Of a stretch of DNA of 22,064 nt, positions 21,369 through 22,064 are shown piece by piece. Each line of letters begins with the position of its first letter. Position 1 is the stretch's first letter. Origin of the DNA: CAZONU01 sp965370045 (GTDB taxonomy: Bacteria; Planctomycetota; SZUA-567; JAKLDR01). The translations under genes and the position numbers were made by a program. The stretch lies in the NCBI GenBank assembly GCA_965370045.1, contig CBDUSI010000077.1, positions 1-22,064 on the forward strand. Direction: 5' to 3'. The notes under the pieces were generated by a model that saw nothing but the letters and a program-made list of their open reading frames with translations, was not told the origin of the DNA and did not search any database.

Positions 21369-21587
21369 GCGGCGACAGGCACAGCAGTTGCGATACATGA
21401 AGGCCGTCCAGGGAGTGGGCTAATCGCCTTGCGCCGCGGCTCAGCTTGAGCAGTTGGCGAGCGTGCTTCCTGACGGCCGGCGACATCCCGGGGATGCGCC
21501 AGCGCCAGGTTCTTCTGCTGCTGTTGCGGGATAGGCACTGTCCTTGCGCGGAGTTGCCTCGCGCGGCGGACCAGCGTCCATCAGCCC
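21369..21587 (-). pseudogene. Non-coding stretch with a possible gene relic
   Basis: No intact gene lies between the TPR gene and the hpf promoter. On the minus strand near 21370-21486 a short frame reads MSPAVRKHARQLLKLSRG and then ARRLAHSLDGLHVSQ. This faintly resembles the C-terminus of ComM/Mg-chelatase-like proteins (pattern MSPRxVRKHC...LSARxxxRxLRxARTIADLxG) with an internal deletion. The match is weak and from memory. I see no terminator or RNA gene in this region. Confidence 0.2.
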
Positions 21588-21615
21588 TTGACTGAGCCCC
21601 GGGGGGCTTTATACT
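21588..21615 (+). promoter_or_regulatory. Strong candidate promoter for hpf
   Basis: TTGACT (21588-21593) and TATACT (21610-21615) are separated by 16 bp. Transcription would start near 21622 and give a leader of about 68 nt that ends in AGGAGG (21679-21684). Confidence 0.65.
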
Positions 21616-21689
21616 GGGTCCGAGCCACCGTACCGGTCTGCGACGCTACTTTCTGGGTTGGAGCGCGGTGGGAGAGACAGGAGGATTTC

Positions 21690-22064
21690 TTGCAGATAAC
21701 CGTTTCGGGCCACGGAACAGACACCTCTGAAGCTCTGCGCGACTACGTTACTGACAAGCTCTCCCGTATGGACCGCTTCGTTTCGCGAATCAACAAGATA
21801 CAGGTAATCATGAAGCCGGCACCCAAGGATGGCCGGACTGTAGAAGTGATCTGCCACCTGACCGGCGGGAAGTCGGTGGTGGTCCAGAGCGAGCACGCTG
21901 ACTTCTACGCTGCGGTCGATCTGGTTGCCGACAAACTCCAGCGCCAGCTGACCAAGTTCAAGTCGCGCCGCGCCAAGCAGGTCCGCCGCGGTAAGTCCGG
22001 CGAGGCCCGCCGCTTCAAGGAGGCGGCCACCGGGTCTCCGCCGCCGGATGAGGACGAGGACGAG
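21690..22064 (+). CDS. hpf: Ribosome hibernation promoting factor (HPF/YfiA family), 3' end outside window
   Basis: The 125 visible residues form an S30AE-type ribosome hibernation domain: MQITVSGHGTDTSEALRDYV at the start, then INKIQVIMKPAPKDGRTVEV and DFYAAVDLVADKLQRQLTKF. HPF binds the 30S decoding centre and silences or dimerises ribosomes in stationary phase or stress. The start is TTG at 21690, decided by the AGGAGG site 5 nt upstream. After about residue 100 the sequence becomes basic (KSRRAKQVRRGKSGEARR) and then acidic (PPPDEDEDE). The frame is still open at the window end, so whether it is the short or long form cannot be told. Confidence 0.9.
   Translation, partial: MQITVSGHGTDTSEALRDYVTDKLSRMDRFVSRINKIQVIMKPAPKDGRTVEVICHLTGGKSVVVQSEHADFYAAVDLVADKLQRQLTKFKSRRAKQVRRGKSGEARRFKEAATGSPPPDEDEDE

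Noticed and set aside
21609..21896. Minus-strand frame of 95 codons opposite hpf
   Set aside because: It is antisense to the conserved hibernation-factor domain and lacks family features.

Overview
This is 22 kb of a GC-rich (roughly two-thirds G+C), gene-dense bacterial chromosome. I see no phage, plasmid, CRISPR, rRNA or tRNA features. The YidC has a Gram-negative-type large periplasmic domain, and there are two lipoprotein-type signal peptides. Two UroD-superfamily proteins sit beside an AraC-type regulator, and a second MnmE-like GTPase sits beside coaX. This mix fits Planctomycetota or a neighbouring candidate phylum best. That placement is an inference from gene content, not a phylogenetic result.

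Layout from left to right. Positions 1-71 hold one end of a small mobile element, and its flanking CTAG supplies the stop codon of a TldE/PmbA-family gene (68-1405, minus). A minus-strand cluster follows, read from 6189 leftwards: two UroD-superfamily proteins, a lipoprotein with a transglutaminase domain and HEAT repeats, then the TldE gene. It is divergent from an AraC-type regulator (6277-7089, plus), and the shared intergenic region carries phased AGTCT repeats. Next come proB (7145-8242) and a small, lower-GC orphan ORF that converges on mnmE. Genes mnmE, yidC, yidD and rnpA form the classical minus-strand block (8593-12620), but rpmH and jag are missing from it.

Between rnpA and coaX lies a 229-bp element (12672-12900) with 18-bp terminal inverted repeats and CTAG on both sides. 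It resembles a MITE or IS deletion derivative. It sits between two consensus-like divergent promoters, 8 bp from the rnpA -35 box and 11 bp from the coaX -35 box. Rightwards from the coaX promoter runs a tightly packed seven-gene plus-strand set: coaX, a truncated MnmE paralogue, pyrB, pyrC, an HD-GYP protein, a stand-alone receiver protein and a six-helix membrane protein with an internal duplication. Gaps are at most 15 bp and several stops and starts overlap. The set combines coenzyme A synthesis, pyrimidine synthesis and probable c-di-GMP or phosphorelay signalling.

The right end has its own promoters. One drives a small XRE regulator preceded by a short leader ORF coupled through TAATG, followed by a TPR lipoprotein. 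After a 321-bp non-coding stretch, a strong promoter drives an HPF-family ribosome hibernation gene that runs off the window.

The points most worth a second look are the duplicated membrane protein, the truncated MnmE paralogue, the element in the divergent promoter, the UroD/transglutaminase cluster with its phased operator-like repeats, and several starts that look leaderless.
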